Made by a program: the position numbers and the translations under genes | Shown: in pieces, positions 46,677 through 60,522 of the stretch | Position numbering within the stretch: position 1 is the stretch's first letter | Layout of the letters: each line of letters opens with the position of its first letter | From: Arthrobotrys musiformis | Lineage: Eukaryota > Ascomycota > Orbiliomycetes > Orbiliales > Orbiliaceae | Assembly (NCBI GenBank): GCA_036971715.1 | Contig: JAVHJL010000003.1 | Span: 1,860,001 to 1,924,000 of the forward strand | Reading direction: 5' to 3' | DNA: 64,000 nucleotides | Notes under the pieces: model-generated | The model's input: the letters and a program-made list of their open reading frames with translations, nothing else | Databases searched by the model: none | Told to the model about the DNA's origin: nothing

Positions 46677-49600
46677 CTAAATTCGTTTTTTTTTCGGTCG
46701 TCAACTGCGTTTCGCTTATTTTGACATGCTTCGTTTCTTCTTTCCGTGTGCGGAGCAAAAAGCTTAGGGCGTTTGAGGGGCTGGACCAATAATCATAATT
46801 CTAATACACGATTTTTCTCTCGTTTCCCTTACTCTATGCTATCGATAGCAGGACCTATCCCATGTCCGTTTTTACATTTACATTTTACATATAATTTTTA
46901 CCTGAATTTCTCCTCAAGAGCCACTTCCCATGTCCTCCGTTGTATTCCGTTATTTCACTCGCATGGTTAAATTCATCTTTTGATTGAAAAAAATAGTTTT
47001 TCCGTTGCCTGCCGTTTCCAATCTGCAAGTCGGGCAGGGTAAAAAGGGAAGGGGAAGAAAAACCCCCCAAAGGCAACCAAAGAATACCCCGTTGGATTCA
47101 TTAGCTAATGTGTTAATTTCGAAAAAAAAGACCTATATCCATATCCTCCGTTGTTGGAGTTTGATCTTCTTTTTCCTTCATTTACCATGAAAAGCGCTGG
47201 CCGTTGTTTTCTCTATCTCTTTTTGGGTTTCTTCCCTTAAAGGGTAGGCTGGGGCATAACCTGATACCGGCTAAAGAAATCCGTAGAGCTCTTCAAAAAA
47301 GAGACGAGGTCTACTGCCAACCACAGCCCTCTTCGAGCTTCTTTCTAGCTAAGAGAAGTTATATTCAATCTTAAATAATATCAGTTTCAAGGCAAGCAAA
47401 GAAGAGGGAATCCACCTGCACGAAAAGGTTAAAATTGCGCGCCCGCAAGCCCCCCGCAAGCTACGGAGAATCGGAACAGTTCCTGATGTTTGTCGGTTGC
47501 TATGCTGACGACGTATGAAAGCAGCAGAGAGCAAGAAAAAAAAAAAAAGGAAGTTCCCATATAGAATAAAATAAGGGTCCTACCCGAACGAGACTGGTTC
47601 CGAGTTTGATGTTCTGCCGGGTAGTTAGTTTTAGCGATAATAATAACCTAGAGAAAAGAGTCCCATGGCTGGCCAAGGACGGGATTGCGGGTTTGAAAAA
47701 GCTATGTATACCGTGTATGGGAGTTGGTAGAGCAGCAAAGCAAGCAACTATAAAAAAGTTAACTTTTTTTTTTCTCGGAGGCGCTCCTTCTGCGAAGCCC
47801 TGGCCCTTCCTTTTCTCTTGCCGCCGTTGGGGGAGGGTTTTTTTTATGCCCAACCCTGGTATTCCTGCACACGATACTGGCCCGGCCATCGGGAAATGAA
47901 AAAGAAACGGGAGGTTTTTTTTTTCTTTCGTTTTTTGATTGCCGTCGAAAATTATCGCTGGGTTCGTATACGCAGAGTGAATTTCTGCAGGATATCCAAG
48001 GCAAGAGGAAAGTCGCATACACATACATACACAGTACATACATTATGTAGCACTTGTCGCCCGGTACGTAGACATACATACACGTACATACATAAAAACC
48101 GCCGTAGGATTTTCCAATCGATAAAAAAGTAATTGGGATTCGTTCATGAGACAACTCGACCTGCCTGCTACGGTGGCCTCCCATTGTACCCCAGAATATA
48201 TCATTCCAGCACATGCAATGCGGGCAGCTGTTTAATCTCAACAATCAGGTATCTCATTGTATACCTCATGTACTCCATACTCTGTATGTTTCAATTTCCG
48301 CATTTTGCATTCTTGATGGTGCATCACCGGGTTTTTCACAGCCGTGGTAGACGCAACAAAAAAAACCACGCTGGAGAAATACAACTGTTACAATATAACA
48401 CAAGGTAGCTACGTATCGATACGTTCGACTCAGATATTTTGCTTCTAGAAGGCCCCCGGCCCCGGAGACACATTCTCCTAGCGCCGCCACCCAATAAGAA
48501 AATGTCTTTGGCGGGATACTCCGTGATGATCGATCCTGTGCAACGAGCTATAGCTGGTTCATGTGAGGAACCAGGTGTGTGCGTGGCATGTGTGCAAGTG
48601 CCTCTGTCGAAGCAGCCAGCGAAAAGAAAAATTAAGCTTAAAACACCCCTCCGGGTCGTCATACCCTCTTTTCATCTATAACATCTACACATATACCTTT
48701 GTTTTCATTCGAAGGAAACGAAAGGCAGAAAGAAAAAAACATGCTAAGCCGCGATTTCCTGTGGCTAACTAGTCCGTAGCGTGGTTACTTGTTTCGCCAG
48801 CCTAAGGTTTAAGACGATACCCTCGAACCCCCCCATCGCATGAAATTTCGAAACCCATCGAAAAAAAATTGCGAGAGCTCGTGCACTCGTTCTACGCATT
48901 CGAACTAGCTCCCAGCTGTCAATAGTATTTATGCGAATATACGTATATATCCCTATTACAACCCAAATACACACTAGCTAAGATGGAGATTCCGTACTAA
49001 TGGCGAAACCCTCGTTGCATCACCTGCACCTAGGGGGGGAGCGCTGGCTGTTCATGCGATGCGGTGGAGATTTGGGTCCTGAATCTCGTTGGGTTTTAAG
49101 GTACGAAGCCAGAATCGGGTATACTGTGTACATGATGCACCAGCCGAAAATGAATGCAATTGCCTGTACCGGTTAGAAAGGATATATACCGTCGATGCAG
49201 GTTTAGTCAAGTTCAGTTAAGTGCTCGAGTTTAAATTTCTGTGAGGGTGGTGCCACATATTTCAATAGCCGCGCCGCATTGTGGGGTTCCTTCGCAAGGG
49301 GGGGAATAACGATTTCGGCGGCACGCCCGCTCACAACATGCCGCATTGCTCCGCTAGCGCGAAGTGCCTATGCCGCACGAGTGTGATGTGATTGACAGTC
49401 TCAGTTCCGGGTCCCACTGAGGAATGCCTGCTGCCCACGTTTTTTTGTCGCTTTCATCCTTTTTTTTTTCTTTTCATTTTTCGGGGTTATATATTTTTGA
49501 GGAATGGCGCACAACGTTTTGGACGAAACTATAGCTAGTACTGTGTGCCAGTGTTTATTATGCAGGAGCTTCCCGGCCCCGTCACATTTGTTTCCAGAGC

Positions 49601-50289
49601 TCTGGTTTCGTCATTACGCATGTATTGCGGAATTTCCTACTAGATACTTAGTACTTACTAGCTATATACCAGCTCCTCGTAGACCAGACGGATGCGGAAC
49701 ATGGGCTACGGCGCGTATACAGATCCATGGTATATCGGACAAAGGCACATGCTTACGGGATCACGGACGAATGTTCCTTGTTGGCACCGAGACGATCGTC
49801 TATTCACACCCCCAGTTCTTCATTTCTCCACTCGTCCTATTCTAGAACACTGCCCTATTTGTGTGTTATAGATAGGTGGCTTGGACTAAGTAGTAGCTTT
49901 AAGAAAAAAAATTGCCACAGTTTGGCTGCTGTAAGTAGCTTTCGAATAGTAATAGAACAGTGAACAGGAAAAGTAAACGCGAAAAGGGAAAATAAAAGGA
50001 AAAATAAAGGAAGAAACCCCAGTCCAATGCTATGAGCTACGTGATTTCCCGTAATAACACATAAAATGATAGATAATGAAAACGGAGAAGAAAAAGAGGT
50101 AAAGGGGTGGAGACAGGTAGATGGATGACAACCAGGAAAAACACAATGCAGCATAGCAATGAAAGCAAGTGCGAGGACGGAAAATCGTGTTATCGAGAGA
50201 AGTTCGAGGATGAGGGTGCCCTAATTGGTGGGCTGTGGCTCAGGGAGTCGGTAGAAGTGGAACAACAGAACGGAAAGCTTAAAGGGTCA

Positions 50290-53200
50290 TTAAAAGTGCG
50301 GTGAACCAACGACGCCAGCACCCCCAGCGCTATTAGCCCCGGGACGGCCGGCGAATGGCAGAGATGAATTAGAGGGACCGGCAACCGGCGACCCAATTTC
50401 TCCAGGCCCACCAATTGGCGCACCAACCAATCCTGCCGAACTAGAAACCCTTCGCCTGAGATCTTCAGGATCGTCATGGAATCGAAGTGAAATTCCGTGC
50501 TCGTCAACATGGCGATGGAATACACCACCGCCGTTTTGCCAATCACCTTCGACTTCGGCGACTGTTGATAGTTCCTCTTCTCCGACGTCGTTTGGCGGGG
50601 CTAGTTGATCGGATTCGTTCATGAGCTTCATGAGAAGTTTAAGTGGCATGAAACCTTCAGAGCTCTTGTTCTCTTTCGGCGTTTGCTTGTAAGTCGTGAT
50701 TGCTAGCACACGGAGAATATCTACACGATTCGTGCGACGTTGGTTCGCACCGAAGGGAGTAGAGGGGTTGGGCATCCATCCTACATGTCCTTCGTTAGCA
50801 AACATCGACAAATTACCACCCCCATGAATGAGACGTACCCGTAGTGGCCGGACTCAGTGCCGGAGGCCCCCAAGGCCCGCCGGGATTGAATAGGGGACTT
50901 GGTGCCCCCCATGTATTACTCGGACTTGGGAAGCCTCCGAAAACTTGGCTGCTAGCATCGTGCCCCAGGAAGAATGGGGAGCCTCCAGGCATAATTCCGC
51001 CAAAGACACCTCTCCCGCCCGGGACGTTGCTCCCGCGACGTGCTGGAGATGCACCATCAGCCTTATTGAGGGTGGGTTCTTCTGGCTCATCGTCTCCTAG
51101 CAAGGCGCTACTTCCAAGGGATGTGCTTAGCTCATCGATATTGGCCTTTGAGGCTGGTCCTCCGGGGGCGGCATTTGCGGGACGTTGGATTGGGGTTGGA
51201 CGGTGGATTGGTTTTGGCGTCGATACAGAATTGCCTTCAATATGGTCTCCTGATGGTTGTCTCTGATGTCCTGACTGAAGACCTTCTGGACGCATGAAAG
51301 GTGAACCGGGTGCCTGTGGGAATCCAGGGGCAGGGAGCGGTTGGGGAAGCCCGCTAAACTCGCTTCCCATGAATGGCCTTGTGTTAGATGGGGGGAAACC
51401 GCGAAGGCCTGCAGACGGAGGGCCTAAAGGTAAAGGTGGATTTCCTGCCGGAATGGGATAGCCCCGGAAGATGTTCATTCCAAAACCCAACTGACTAGGT
51501 GGGGGGAGCATCGAAAGGGGGATGGGGTGTGGTCTGTGCCCCTGTGGCATGAACGGTCCTTGACCTGGAAGCATGGGAAAGTTATCTGGAGGTGGAACGC
51601 CAGGGGGAGGTGTAAGATGGGAGGGGAAACCGTGGGGTGCGCCGATTGGGGGGATATGGCCAATCGGGGCGGTGCCTTGGGGCGAAAGACCTGGCGGAGC
51701 TGGTGTGCCTGGTAACGGGATGCCAGGAGGAGCTGCTGGGAGTTGGCTCTGCTTAAGAGGCCCGATTGGCCCAGCGGGTAAAATAGGGGCCAGGGATGGA
51801 GTTGAGGACGTCGATAGGGTAGCTGGGGTGGATGATTGAGGCAAGACTGCAGAGCCTCCAATGCTTGAACGGGTTTGCACTTTGGGGGTCTGTGGTGACG
51901 AAGCAACAGACCCTCTAGCTGAATTTTTGGCCTTCCCCGGCGATGTTTGCTTGGGTAAAGCTGGTGTTGCAACTGCCAGCCTAGGAGATACAACAGCCGG
52001 GACAATTGTAGGGGGGTGAAGGGAGTGAGATGGAGTTACCGAAGCTTTGGAGGCGGGTGATAGGATTGGAGTCGTCGCGATCTTGGGCACAGCGACATTG
52101 CCTTCAGCTTCCTTCCTCGCTCGCTCCTTCTCTTCAGCGGCCTTTTTTCTCAGCTCACGGTCTTTCCGATCCTTCTCATCCTTCTCCCTCTTTTCCTTGT
52201 CTCGCTGGTCCTTTTCTTCCTTTTGCTTGCGAGCGACTTCAGCCTTCTTCTTCTTTTCTTGTTCGAGCTGCTCCTTTCGCTTGCGCTCCCTTTCTTGCTC
52301 CCGTTCCCGCTCTTCTTGAATTCGCTTCTTCCTTTCTTCTTCTTTTCGTAGGCGCTCTTCATCTGCAGCCTTCTTTTCGGCCTCTCGTTTGAGGCGCTGT
52401 TCTTCCTTTCGTCTACGAGCCTCTTCTGCCTTCCTCTCATCCTCCGCTTTCTTTTCGGCCTCATCTCTTGCTTTCTTCTCGGCCTTTTCTCGCATCTCTG
52501 CTTCCTTGGCCTCCTTTTGTGCCTTTCTCTTTGCGCTCTTCTTTTCTTTTTCCCTGAGCTTGCGTTCCTTTTGCTCAATTTCCTTGCGCTTCTCATCCTC
52601 CTCTTCTTCCAGGAGTCGTTTTTGTCGCTCAATTGCGACTCGTTCCCGATATGCGGAAAGGACCCTCTGCTCGAACATCCTTGCAGCAAAAATCTGGAAC
52701 ATCCGACGGCCTTCCTCCATTCGTTGTTCCTCCGTCATAGCATCCTGAACCCCATTATTAGCTTTTCCATTACCAAAATCCAAATTCGCCTTAAATTAGA
52801 CAAACTGGGTCCAGAGTAGTAATGGTAGTATACCGGTTCTTCATCATCTTCATCTTCGAAATCCTCATCTTCTTCGTCGTAGTCCTCATCATCTTCCTCC
52901 TGGTCGTAATCCGGATTGCCATTCGGGACATGCGAGTGGTTGTGCTGGAGGCCGGAATGCATTTGATTATTAATCCCATGAGCATGCTGGCTTGCCTCTT
53001 CCTCTCGAGCCATCCTCCTCTCGGCCAGCTGTTCCATCATCTCAATGAATTTCTTACCATCATTTTTGAGTAGGTCATCAGCCACCGTAAGGATTCCGCC
53101 TTCTTCCAACAAAACTAGACCGTCAGCGTAATCTGTCTTCCCTATAGCCTGGACCTTTAGTCTCTGCATACCTCTCACTGTAAGGCTATTCCCAAAGTTG

Positions 53201-54410
53201 AAAAAGTCCTGTTGAACACTTCGATGACCGTCCTCGGATATATCCTCGTACTCTTCGTCGTCGTCATAGGGACCTTCGTCGTCATCCTCAAGTTCAGGTA
53301 GCTCTTCCATGCGCCGGGCGTGCGGGAGTCCTTTGCTAGGGCTAGACGTAGAAGTCAGCCTCGAGATCCATCAAAGACCCGATTTTTTTAATATCTTTTT
53401 TCAAAGGCAAGCGTACTGTTCCAATTCCTCGTAATATGCATCATAGAGGACCTCCAGCTCTTCTTCAATTGCGGTTCTTTTCCTTCCGCAGACGCTACAG
53501 GAACACGAGTGTTTCTGTTGCTCCTTCATCTTTTTCAGAACAGCTTCCTTCTCGACTTTTACTAGTGACCGTCGTTCGTCTTCGCCCAGGGAGAGCCAGA
53601 AGTTCTTGATTCTTTCGCGTTCTTCGCTTGTCGAGGTGTTCCATATCCTATCTTTGGAAGACTTCTGAGCGTCCTTACGCGCAGTTTCGTGAGATGGGGC
53701 CTGAGAACCCTCGCCCTGGGTTGTCGACTGATTTCCTGCACCCTTCTTCTTCTTCTTTTTCTTATTCTTTTTCGAAGTAGGTACATCGAGCTCCCCCGGT
53801 TGTTGATTAGACGTACCGTCGTAGCTCGGATCTGTCGGTTCAAAGTGCGGTTCTTCGTCCGAATAGTAGTTGTCATCCCCTTCAACATCGAAATAATCGT
53901 TAGAATCGAATTGGTCTAAGCTAGCTCGTATCGCATCATAATACTCCTGCAGATGCTGACGGGACGTATTAGGTCCTGCTTGGGGGTGGGAAGTCTTGTT
54001 CGACGGACCTTGGACAGACGGTTCGAAGTGCTCATGGCTGTCGTGATGCGAGTTGTGATTGGTGGGATCGAGATGAGAATCGTGAGTAGTGGCCGCTCCC
54101 TTATTACGGTTCTTCTTCTTCTTCTTCTTGGATCCACTGCTGGTGGCGGGACCAGCTACAGCCTCGCTAGGCAATCCATTAGAATGTGTGTCGTGCGATG
54201 GAGGGGTCTCTGCGATATTAGCATTTTGAAGTTAGCTTGGAATTCATACCACATGCACACACTATCAATTAGACGGGAGGGAGAGAAAAGGGCTCATTTA
54301 GACAGCTGCAAGTGATTCCATAGGCCCGTACCAAGTGAAGGGGTCTGTGGTGTGCTTCGAACTTTGATCATCCTCGTTCCATCCTTGTTAAAGATGTGCC
54401 CACCCGGCAT
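50290..54410 (-). CDS. NST1: stress response protein NST1
   Basis: Exons 54410-54332, 54209-53417, 53335-52834, 52789-50839 and 50780-50290, total 1271 codons. NST1 is a fungal cytoplasmic protein linked in yeast to salt tolerance and mRNA-decapping or P-body factors. The start [17 protein letters not shown] is chosen because its exon joins in phase. Then come a Lys block ([14 protein letters not shown]), a second ([13 protein letters not shown]), and the signature region [20 protein letters not shown] ... [20 protein letters not shown] (about residues 220-290, with a CxCxxC cluster). A strongly acidic segment ([33 protein letters not shown]), a long Lys/Glu/Arg coiled coil (about 490-690), a Pro/Gly-rich tail and a C-terminal helical block ([20 protein letters not shown]) follow. 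The acceptor of exon 3 is a tandem TCTAGCCCTAG, so a two-residue longer form (Pro-Ser) is possible. Confidence 0.93.
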
Positions 54411-57400
54411 CTCGCCACTTGCTGTCGAAGGAGGCACCTAGGACAGCCTCGCAATGGAGATTGTAGGAGCTATTCCTACTCGTCTCCCTGACAAACTAGA
54501 ACTCTTTTAGAAGAAGACCTCCAGAGGATTGGCCGTAGAATTCTACCCTAAAGATCCTCCAGGTCGGCGATTGTGGCTCTAGGGCTGGTTTTGTTTTATT
54601 TTTTTCGTTTCTGGGACAGAGGGAGTGTGTCGATTGATGGTGCAGCTTCAGGTCAGCTAATCTTCCGATAGAAGGCCAAAACCCGAGCTGATATCGTAGG
54701 ACGAGCTACCTAGTCGATGAGATGGATGTTGATAGTAAGCCAAGCGGGGTGGCGAGCAGACTAGCAGCTGCGGCAAGAGGACTAGAGGGGGGTATCCGGG
54801 TAGCGAGGTAATTTCGGAAGAATCTGCCGGCGGGACGAGAGCAGGGACGACCGATAAATTGATGGAGATGTCGGACAGCTGAGGGGCGATGGGACGGCGG
54901 GAGGTTGAGGGTATCTTGTGGTCGCGGAAGGGGGGGATTTGATGGCGAAGGGATGATGTTTATGTCAGAGTGGGTTCAGGATATGGGGGTTTATGATATG
55001 AGTTAGTCGTCAGGTCAGGCAATTAATCGGGTAGTCAGTTTTAGTGGTTTGGAGTTTAGTTTTAGTGCAACAATTATTTCCTATTGCCTTAACCAGAACT
55101 AGCGACAACGACGAACAGCCGTGTCTGGCCAGCCCAGCGAACCAAGCCCAGCCCTGACCTGACCTGAATCCGAGCCCGAGCCTGGCGGACAAACATCTGG
55201 ATGTGATGATGCAGCTGCATCTGGTCGTGGCACGCACGGGAAAGAGAATCTTCACCGAACCGATGCGAACTGGCGGTCCGAAGTCTGGTTGATTGGTTGA
55301 TCGGGTGCCTGATTGATTGCTTCCGATGTCTTCGCGAGTTTCGTTATATTAAGGGGCACGTCTATAGCTGTCAAAGCTGTCAGTCAGTCAGCCAACTAGT
55401 GAGCCAGCCAGCCAGCTCAAGCAAGCACGCGGGCAAGCAAGCAGAGCAGCAGCAGCTCGAAGAATGTGGGAATCGGTACCTGAGTCAGAGAACCCACCCA
55501 CTACGACAAATGCACGCACGCAGCCCAGCCTGCTTCAAGTTTCTGCGCATTAATATTGCAGGTGCAGCCCATTCGATTCTCGGCCAATAGTCCCCCGCGA
55601 GCTGTTCTAACTACCTGCATTGTGGCGGTTAAACCCGAGTTTAACTGCTTGGGGTACTTGTACCCTTCGCTGACGGATTTTGGTCAACCACAGCGAAGAT
55701 TGGGGCGGCCATTCGCCAAGTATAAACGGACAAACGTCCGCATACATCAAGATTGAAGGAAACGCATTCAAATCTTATCCCGCGGCCATGCTTCAAGGTT
55801 GCACATACACACGGACTTTGCAAACAAAATCTTTCCTTGTTTTGTCATTCCGTTGTGAGTGTGCATAGCGAGATGACGCGCTTGGGGATGTGCTTCGTAG
55901 CACGGCATGCAGATTGCTTTCGTCAAACGACAAATCCTTTGCGCTGATGTCCACAGCCACCAGGGCGTGTCTATGATGAAGATTTCCTGTTAAAAACAAT
56001 CAGAGTCTGCTAGATCCTCGAAAACCCATCAAACCAAGTTAATAATGGGTGAGTATAGGTACCTACTTACCTAGGTAGGAGGTGGAATATAAAGGTTGGT
56101 AGAGAAGGTGTCTGGAGGTGGTTGACAAGTTGAAGCTTCAGACCTGATAATTTCAGCTATATCCACATTTTGAAAACTCTCTATCGGACGAGCAAGTACG
56201 ATATAATGTAGATATATACTTAGGGGTATATATGTATGTTTACCTACTGCTACCCTGTTGTCAAGTTTCCGGTCCGATTGGGGTTGTTCAAATGTACCAC
56301 TCTTTTTTGATGGGGACTGATATTGTCCAATCCGAACTCCAGGCAATAGAGACCTCATTCTATGACGCCTGGGAACGAGACTTGAACATTAGTGAGTATT
56401 GCTTCAAAGTATCAGCACTTGAGATACTCTCGCCCAAGGGGGTTTCTCTAGTGGGCTGTGTACGAGATAAAATACTCTTTATATACGAGCGCTCAGTCGG
56501 ACCTGGCAGTTCCATACGCCGACACCAACCAGTTGTAAATTTAGGCCTAGAGTATCTATTCCCATCAACTACCTATTTTGCCTCCAATAAATCCTATAAT
56601 TTCCCAAATATTTCTTCTACAAGCATGTAAATACCTATTACCATACGTTGAAACTCTCTCCTTTCTATTTCAAAATTTATAGACGACGTCACGGAGGAGC
56701 CGTCTTACGGTTACAACGTGTAATCTAGACTTAGGCCTTCTTGGTAGGGAGTAGCACTACCCCCCTTTCCACGTCTTACAGTCGGCCCCCAAAGACGGGC
56801 CAGTGGGCTGAGGTTAAAATAAGATTTCCTTCAAATGATCCCACCAAGCAGTACTAAACTTTAAGGATATCGTTATGCATTATAGTATCATTATTATAGT
56901 ATACCACGCGACGCAATCGCGCAAAGACTATCACCCTCGAGGCAACCCCACCTAAGAAATCGATCAGGTCGCTTGGCCATTCATTTATCACAAAGGCGCC
57001 GCTCTTTTGAATCAGTAGAAATTAAATTAACCCAAAAAATTAAAGGTCCAGGTCAGCTTGAATTTAACTGAATTGTGAAGAGCTCCATTGGGTCACCGTT
57101 ACAGCCCACACTTCTATTAGTAGCCAAGCAGCATATAGCTAGCTCAGATACTCCCATCGTATATATCATTTAAACTCAAGATAAAAGTCGAGTCAAATAT
57201 TGCAAATTCGAACGCGAACCTGAATTCTGAATCGATAGGTGGTCACACAAAAGTGTTGACGTCGAGCCTCCATCACAATCCAACATATCACAACACGTAT
57301 ATGCGTAAAATAGTGGTTCAGAAAAGTTATGAAAGGAACCGTCAAATTCCCATTTTAGGCGACGCATGCAGAACAGACCGAGACTAACGCTACCATATGT

Positions 57401-57696
57401 TCCTATCTAGCAGGCTTTCGCGAGAGCTCAATTGGTATAGAGTGACAAAGTGGATTTATACACCTCTCAAATCTATAAAACTTCTTTATGATACCTCAGC
57501 ATATCAAAATCCGTGAATTTAGATTTAAATTTCCATAACCGTAACGAGCGACAGAACAAGGCTAGCCAAGTAGCCACATTTAAACGAGTGTTATTTAACA
57601 TGCATGAAAGAAATTCAACCGGTCCAAGACAGTCATCCCCAGGCCTATTCCAAAAGATATAATTATTGAACCGCAATCAAGTAGCCGTTCGCTCCA
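54411..57696. other. NST1 promoter and spacer
   Basis: The first several hundred bases are the NST1 5' region. At about 55375-55450 there is a GC-rich CAGC/AAGC tetranucleotide-like repeat. The remainder is AT-rich with no frame carrying a recognisable domain. Confidence 0.5.
55375..55450. repeat. imperfect CAGC/CAGT/AAGC tetranucleotide repeat
   Basis: Interrupted tetranucleotide run (CAGTCAGTCAGCC, then GCCAGCCAGCCAGC and AAGCAAGCA) upstream of NST1. Confidence 0.7.
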
Positions 57697-58391
57697 CTAA
57701 GAATGATAGATGGTGAAGTTCCGCTTATACCCATCGGCATCGACTTTGTAGTAAGGCTGAGCGTATCCTGGCGCAACATCCGCCCTAAACTCCTCCGTAG
57801 TACCATAGGAAAATACCCACTTGAGATGAATATCCGGCTTGTTATCCCAGGTATTCCAAACCGTGTAGTGAACATCCATATTACACCTGCCCAAGAGGTC
57901 CTCGCCAATATCAAAGTAACTATAGTCCCCAGGCTGGATAACATCATCAGGCGAGAAATCCCAATGGCCATAGGTAGTATATTTAGTCATATTCCCAATC
58001 GGAACCGCAAGATTATTATAAATTCTAATATCCCAGCCGTTCGTAAGGATAATAACGCCGGCCTTTTGGTCGAACTCGGGGAAGTCTTTGATCTTTGCCA
58101 CGACTTGCTTTTGGAGTTCCGCGTGGGATTTCTTATGTTCGGCGATCGAGGCTTGGAATTTCTCCTTGATTTCGGAAGGGGAGGAAGAAGATTCCTCCGC
58201 GGCCTTCCAGGCGGCGTCGACGATGGCGGCGTATTCGTCGAATGGTTGCTTAAACTCGCTGAGTTCTTCTGGCCATTCGAGTTGCTCGACCTTTTCTATT
58301 TGATTTATTAGATTCCCATCTCTACAATATATTATATATCGTGTGTATAAGGATGCATACCTTTGTATTGGGGGTCAAATGGAAGACTCAT
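57697..58391 (-). CDS. unrecognised 209-residue protein, helical N-half and beta-rich C-half
   Basis: Exons 58391-58361 and 58295-57697, joined in phase (GTATGC donor, AAATAG acceptor), 209 codons. The tiny first exon gives MSLPFDPQYK; there is no signal peptide, so the protein is probably cytosolic. Residues about 12-85 are helical and charged (EKVEQLEWPEELSEFKQPFD ... FQASIAEHKKSHAELQKQVV). From about 95 the sequence changes to short strands rich in Gly, Tyr, Trp and Asn (GVIILTNGWDIRIYNNLAVP, HWDFSPDDVIQPGDYSYFDI, MDVHYTVWNTWDN), typical of a beta-sandwich. It has one cysteine. Two-domain helical plus beta-sandwich proteins occur among lectins and membrane-acting proteins, but I cannot place this one and claim no activity. 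Its promoter faces the NACHT-ankyrin gene across about 2.1 kb. Confidence 0.8.
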
Positions 58392-60522
58392 TTTGATCAG
58401 ATATGAATATAAAGTAAACGTTTATAAAACAGAAAACTTTCTGTAAAAGATATTGTTTAAGGGTAAGGTTGAAGTGCTGTTGGTAGTCTGTATGAAATCT
58501 GCAGTGGCTCTGGTTTATTAAAATTCTATCCAGAGAGGTGGTCCAGAGGGGATATTTATACACTTTCCAACCCCTTATACTTCACTATTTTACTATACTA
58601 GAAAAACAGAAGGTATAGGAAATACTCTACATCTACAACTTCCGCACAAACAACATCCCCGGAGCTCCGTCCACAGCACCGCCTGATACCTACCATCATG
58701 AACAAATTACGTACTCGAGTCAACCTCGCATTGAATAATCCAAACTGATTGGAAAACCTATAGCCGTAAATATGGCACGCCAAAAACTCGACAGGACACT
58801 TTCGCACATCCCGTGCGCACGCACGCCAGAAACCTGCCGAACATCTCCTTCACCTGGTACAAGCCAGATCCTCATCAACCAACTTCACGAATTTATTGGG
58901 CACCAAACAACTAAACCTAGTAGAAAATGGCGATACAGCCCTAACATAATATTTGGCGGGCGCCAGTCACGACGCCGGTGCAAACCGTATGCACGAAGTC
59001 GCAATCGCGGGGCAGCCGTGGTCGCAGTCGCAATTAACCGGGGCTGGTCGCGATGTCGGCCTCAAACCTAACAGGGTTGCCTCAATGCTGCCAGAACCAC
59101 AAATTTCGCAGGATAAACCCACATTCGTTACGGTCCGTAGGTGCATCGCATGAATGACCTCATCGATTCCCCCTAGAATGAAGCGATGATAATAATTATC
59201 GATAACGTTATCACATCAAGTTTGTAAAAAGGTATCTATAATTCCCATATACCATATTCTCATATCGCACTCGCAACTAAGGCTGAGCCCAGCTGAAGTA
59301 TACACACGAATATACCGATAGTAGTCAACAGACCTTCGGAAACCTTGCAAACAATACGGGATACATTTTCACTAGACCTCCTCAAGCCAGGCTTACTCAG
59401 CCATTTAAATTAGAAAATTTAAATTGGTATACATACTTGGCTATACATACTTCTCCCGCGCACGTACGAGGAAAAAGAACTAGGTGGGTTCGAAAATAAT
59501 GGTGCGCTGTGTTGTTTCGGGGTTCGAGGCTAGCGCCTCGTCCCAAGTGTTACATTTCTGTGGCTTCGCATGCTTTGTATACATGTATACACGCTTTACA
59601 CGCTTTGTGAAGTATGGGGGAAAGGGATTGACAGTCGACTAGTCTCATGGGAAAACCGGAGATTTGAGACGCAAAACATAAACTACTAGAATACGCTTGC
59701 CTACGTCTCCATACCGTACTAGTAGTTATGTAAAGCTTTGTAATACCATCAACCGATGTTTGAAATTTAAGCCAGATAAATTTATAAAGTGAAGGAGAGG
59801 AAATTATTTGAGCTTTATATATCCCAGATGCTATGACCAAATAGAAAAGTTGCCAGATCCTGTGCCGTTATAGCGCTATAATATATCCTATATCTACAAA
59901 TTTCAAAGAAGGGCCTCGAAAGAACCCGCAGAGAAACTCGAGCGAGGAAAGGGAATAAATTTAGCATTCAATTGGGGATCGATTACCTTCAATACATTGA
60001 TCGGAAAAACCATGACTCTCCAGAAATGGGAGTAGTACTATGGGGATCAAAAAGCGAGACGTGTGCCCCAGAACCTTTCCCAAGCATCGGCCGCGACTAA
60101 GTGGTTATGTTGCCTACTTAAGTATTTGATTATTAAAAACGACTTTTGGGATTTGGTGTGGCGGTTCCTGAGCCGGCCAAGAACGGTTTTCGCAACAAAA
60201 CCAAGATGATGAATCAAGGAGCTTCCGTTGCGTCCTCATGTGGACGGTTGGATCCCAGACAATCTTCTGGCAAATCAACTTTTTGGATCCTCCTCGCATC
60301 TACCTACCGCAGATAGCGAAATTTGTTCTTACTAAGTGTATAGGTCAACTGAATAGAGGGCAGTAATCGCTCCACTATAAATGTACTGTCGTGTCCGCGA
60401 TATATATGCAATTGCAATTCCAACTTAAGTCCTCGGATTCGATTCTAGAGTCTCACAATTACGGCGGCCTCTCAAAGGTGGAAAATTCCCATAGATATCT
60501 GTCTACCTGCCAAACAATCGCA
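58392..60522. other. divergent intergenic region
   Basis: About 2.1 kb between the divergent 209-residue protein and the NACHT-ankyrin gene. AT-rich, with no supportable gene or repeat. It would hold both promoters. Confidence 0.55.

Larger units (their letters stand above)
45322..50289. other. gene-free spacer of about 5 kb
   Basis: Largest empty stretch in the window, between convergent stops of the GDS1-like gene and NST1. Contains an AAATCTC array, a 30-bp poly-A run, A/T-rich blocks and an ACAT-type microsatellite near 48018-48090. Frames are short, overlapping and without domains. No RNA gene was recognised. Confidence 0.5.

Noticed and set aside
50780..50811. [10 protein letters not shown] as an N-terminus of a separate minus-strand gene
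   Set aside because: This is intron sequence; GCTAAC branch and CATGTAG acceptor place the exon start at 50780, in phase with NST1.
57415..57485. tRNA-like sequence (AGCTCAATTGGTATAGAG)
   Set aside because: Resembles a D-arm/A-box, but the expected GGTTCAAATCC B-box is degenerate (CTCTCAAATCTAT) and I could not pair an acceptor stem. At most a decayed tRNA.
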